Positions 63,185 through 64,000 of a DNA stretch of 64,000 bases are shown piece after piece. A program made the position numbers and the translations under genes. The stretch comes from Microbacterium sp. C5A9 (lineage in GTDB: Bacteria > Actinomycetota > Actinomycetes > Actinomycetales > Microbacteriaceae): assembly GCF_022627955.1 (NCBI RefSeq), contig NZ_JABXGD010000004.1:124001-188000 (forward strand), in the 5' to 3' direction. How positions within the stretch are numbered: position 1 is the stretch's first letter; each line of letters starts with the position of its first letter. Under the pieces are notes generated by a model that had not been told where the DNA came from, did not search any database, and saw only the letters and a program-made list of their open reading frames with translations.

Positions 63185-64000
63185 TCAGGCTCCGACGACG
63201 GTGTTGACCGAGCCGTAGGGATCGACCGCGCTCGCGGACAGGTCGGGGCGGATCAGCCGACGGATGCCGCGCGCGGCGAGCGCCGCGTCGTCGCCGGCGG
63301 TCAGCGAGGTCACGAACGCCGGGTCGAGGCCGTCGGCGCAGGCATCCACCCAGGCCTGGAACACCGCGCCGCCCGGGCTGAGCGCCGCACGGCTGAGCGG
63401 CACCTCGCGCTCGTCGACCTCGACCACGATCGCGGTGTCGCGGACGGGAGCAGCGGTGCGGTCGCGCAGTTCGGGGATCAGCTCGGCGAACCGGCGGCCG
63501 ATCGGCTTGGCCGCGCCATTCTGATCGATCAGGCCGAGGGAGTACTCCAGCTCGGGGAAATCCCCCAGCTCTCGGCTCACGTCGTGCGAGCACCACCAGG
63601 TCACGCCCCAGAGGTTCTCGGTGCGGAGGGCCGATCGCAGAGTCGCCTCGAGGAAGCCGGGCATCTCGCTCTCGTCGAGGCAGTTCGACGGTGCCCCCAC
63701 CTCCTGCAGCCACACGGGTCGATCGAGATCGTTCGCGAAGGCGCGGGAGAGCTCGATGAGGTATTCGGCGTGGCGGTCCGAGGCGATCGAGCGCCCGCCG
63801 TATCGCTGCGCCGTGCCGTTGAAGATCCAGGAATGGATCGTCGTCATCGCCCCGAGTCGCGAGGCGTGCGCAGGCGTGAAGCCGTGCCCGTCCATGTACC
63901 AGACGGCGTCGTACTCGCTGTGCACGTGCGGCAGACCCGGCGCCGCACTCTCGGCGGCGGCGAGCAGGGATTCGATCCAGGTGCCGGCCTCGTCGATCGT
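63185..64000 (-). CDS. Glycoside hydrolase, GH5-like (3' part of gene, 5' end outside)
   Basis: The frame is open to the window edge, so the visible 271 residues are the C-terminal part; no start is within the window. The catalytic nucleophile Glu is seen in [11 protein letters not shown], followed by [13 protein letters not shown], the strand-8 aromatic region of clan A (TIM-barrel) enzymes. This fits GH5-type mannanase or beta-mannosidase. With the GH38 mannosidase and LacI it suggests processing of complex mannosides. The C-terminal 90 residues form an extra beta-sandwich. The family assignment is tentative. Confidence 0.65.
   Translation of the reverse strand, partial: TIDEAGTWIESLLAAAESAAPGLPHVHSEYDAVWYMDGHGFTPAHASRLGAMTTIHSWIFNGTAQRYGGRSIASDRHAEYLIELSRAFANDLDRPVWLQEVGAPSNCLDESEMPGFLEATLRSALRTENLWGVTWWCSHDVSRELGDFPELEYSLGLIDQNGAAKPIGRRFAELIPELRDRTAAPVRDTAIVVEVDEREVPLSRAALSPGGAVFQAWVDACADGLDPAFVTSLTAGDDAALAARGIRRLIRPDLSASAVDPYGSVNTVVGA

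Overview
This window is a gene-dense, high-GC chromosomal segment from an actinobacterium. The closest fit is Microbacteriaceae, probably a Microbacterium-like organism. The reasons are the GC-rich codon use, GTG starts, a heme gene pair organised as in Gram-positive actinobacteria (hemE/hemY divergent from hemA), a DUF222-HNH protein, and a very consistent promoter style. At 26 genes a TANNNT box lies 6 or 7 nt before the start codon, and five more have CANNNT in the same place, so transcription would begin at or next to the start codon (leaderless mRNA). The genus assignment is inference. I found no rRNA, tRNA, insertion sequence, prophage module or CRISPR array.

Layout. 1-4.7 kb: YtxH-type envelope protein and heme genes hemY, hemE and hemA. 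4.8-9.9 kb: coiled-coil membrane protein, HhH-GPD repair protein, DUF1801 protein, membrane proteins, glycyl-tRNA synthetase, GNAT protein. 9.9-19.1 kb: POT peptide transporter, MFS exporter, a beta-lactamase-fold protein without its catalytic serine and lysine, M13 peptidase, DUF1992 protein, MATE exporter, SpoU methyltransferase. 19.2-24.3 kb: manganese transporter mntH with two palindromic operators, a secreted PL11 rhamnogalacturonan lyase, and an MntR-type regulator. 24.4-31.6 kb: HAD phosphatases, YdeI protein, anmK, ROK kinase, pyrE, xth, RibD-like reductase, VOC protein and small membrane proteins. 31.9-38.6 kb: NarL-type two-component system, BenE-type transporter, a large membrane protein, a NatAB-like ABC exporter. 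38.6-46.2 kb: bifunctional putA with a divergent LysR gene, a Cys/Gly-rich orphan, a nitroreductase, an APC amino-acid permease. 46.2-51.8 kb: clpB with a HAIR (HspR) operator, coaBC, NRDE-family protein, GlxA-type AraC regulator, small membrane protein. 51.8-58.9 kb: proline-rich membrane protein, two coupled glycosyltransferases, DUF222-HNH protein, MarR regulator with a membrane partner, YjbR protein. 59-64 kb: GH38 alpha-mannosidase, a LacI regulator with two operators in the divergent intergenic region, and a partial glycoside hydrolase running off the end, which together form a mannoside or glycan utilisation locus.

How the parts work together. Most of the window is housekeeping and transport. 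The clearest regulatory circuits readable from sequence are MntR acting on mntH (regulator 3 kb downstream of the target), HspR acting on clpB (regulator not in the window), LacI acting on the mannosidase locus and itself, and probably LysR acting on putA. Convergent gene pairs are often separated by long perfect hairpins that could terminate both ways. The least explained items are the Cys/Gly-rich orphan at 43163-43804, the beta-lactamase-fold pseudoenzyme at 13349-14272, the 11/7-residue coiled-coil repeat protein at 4814-5299, and several small membrane proteins with leaderless-type promoters.
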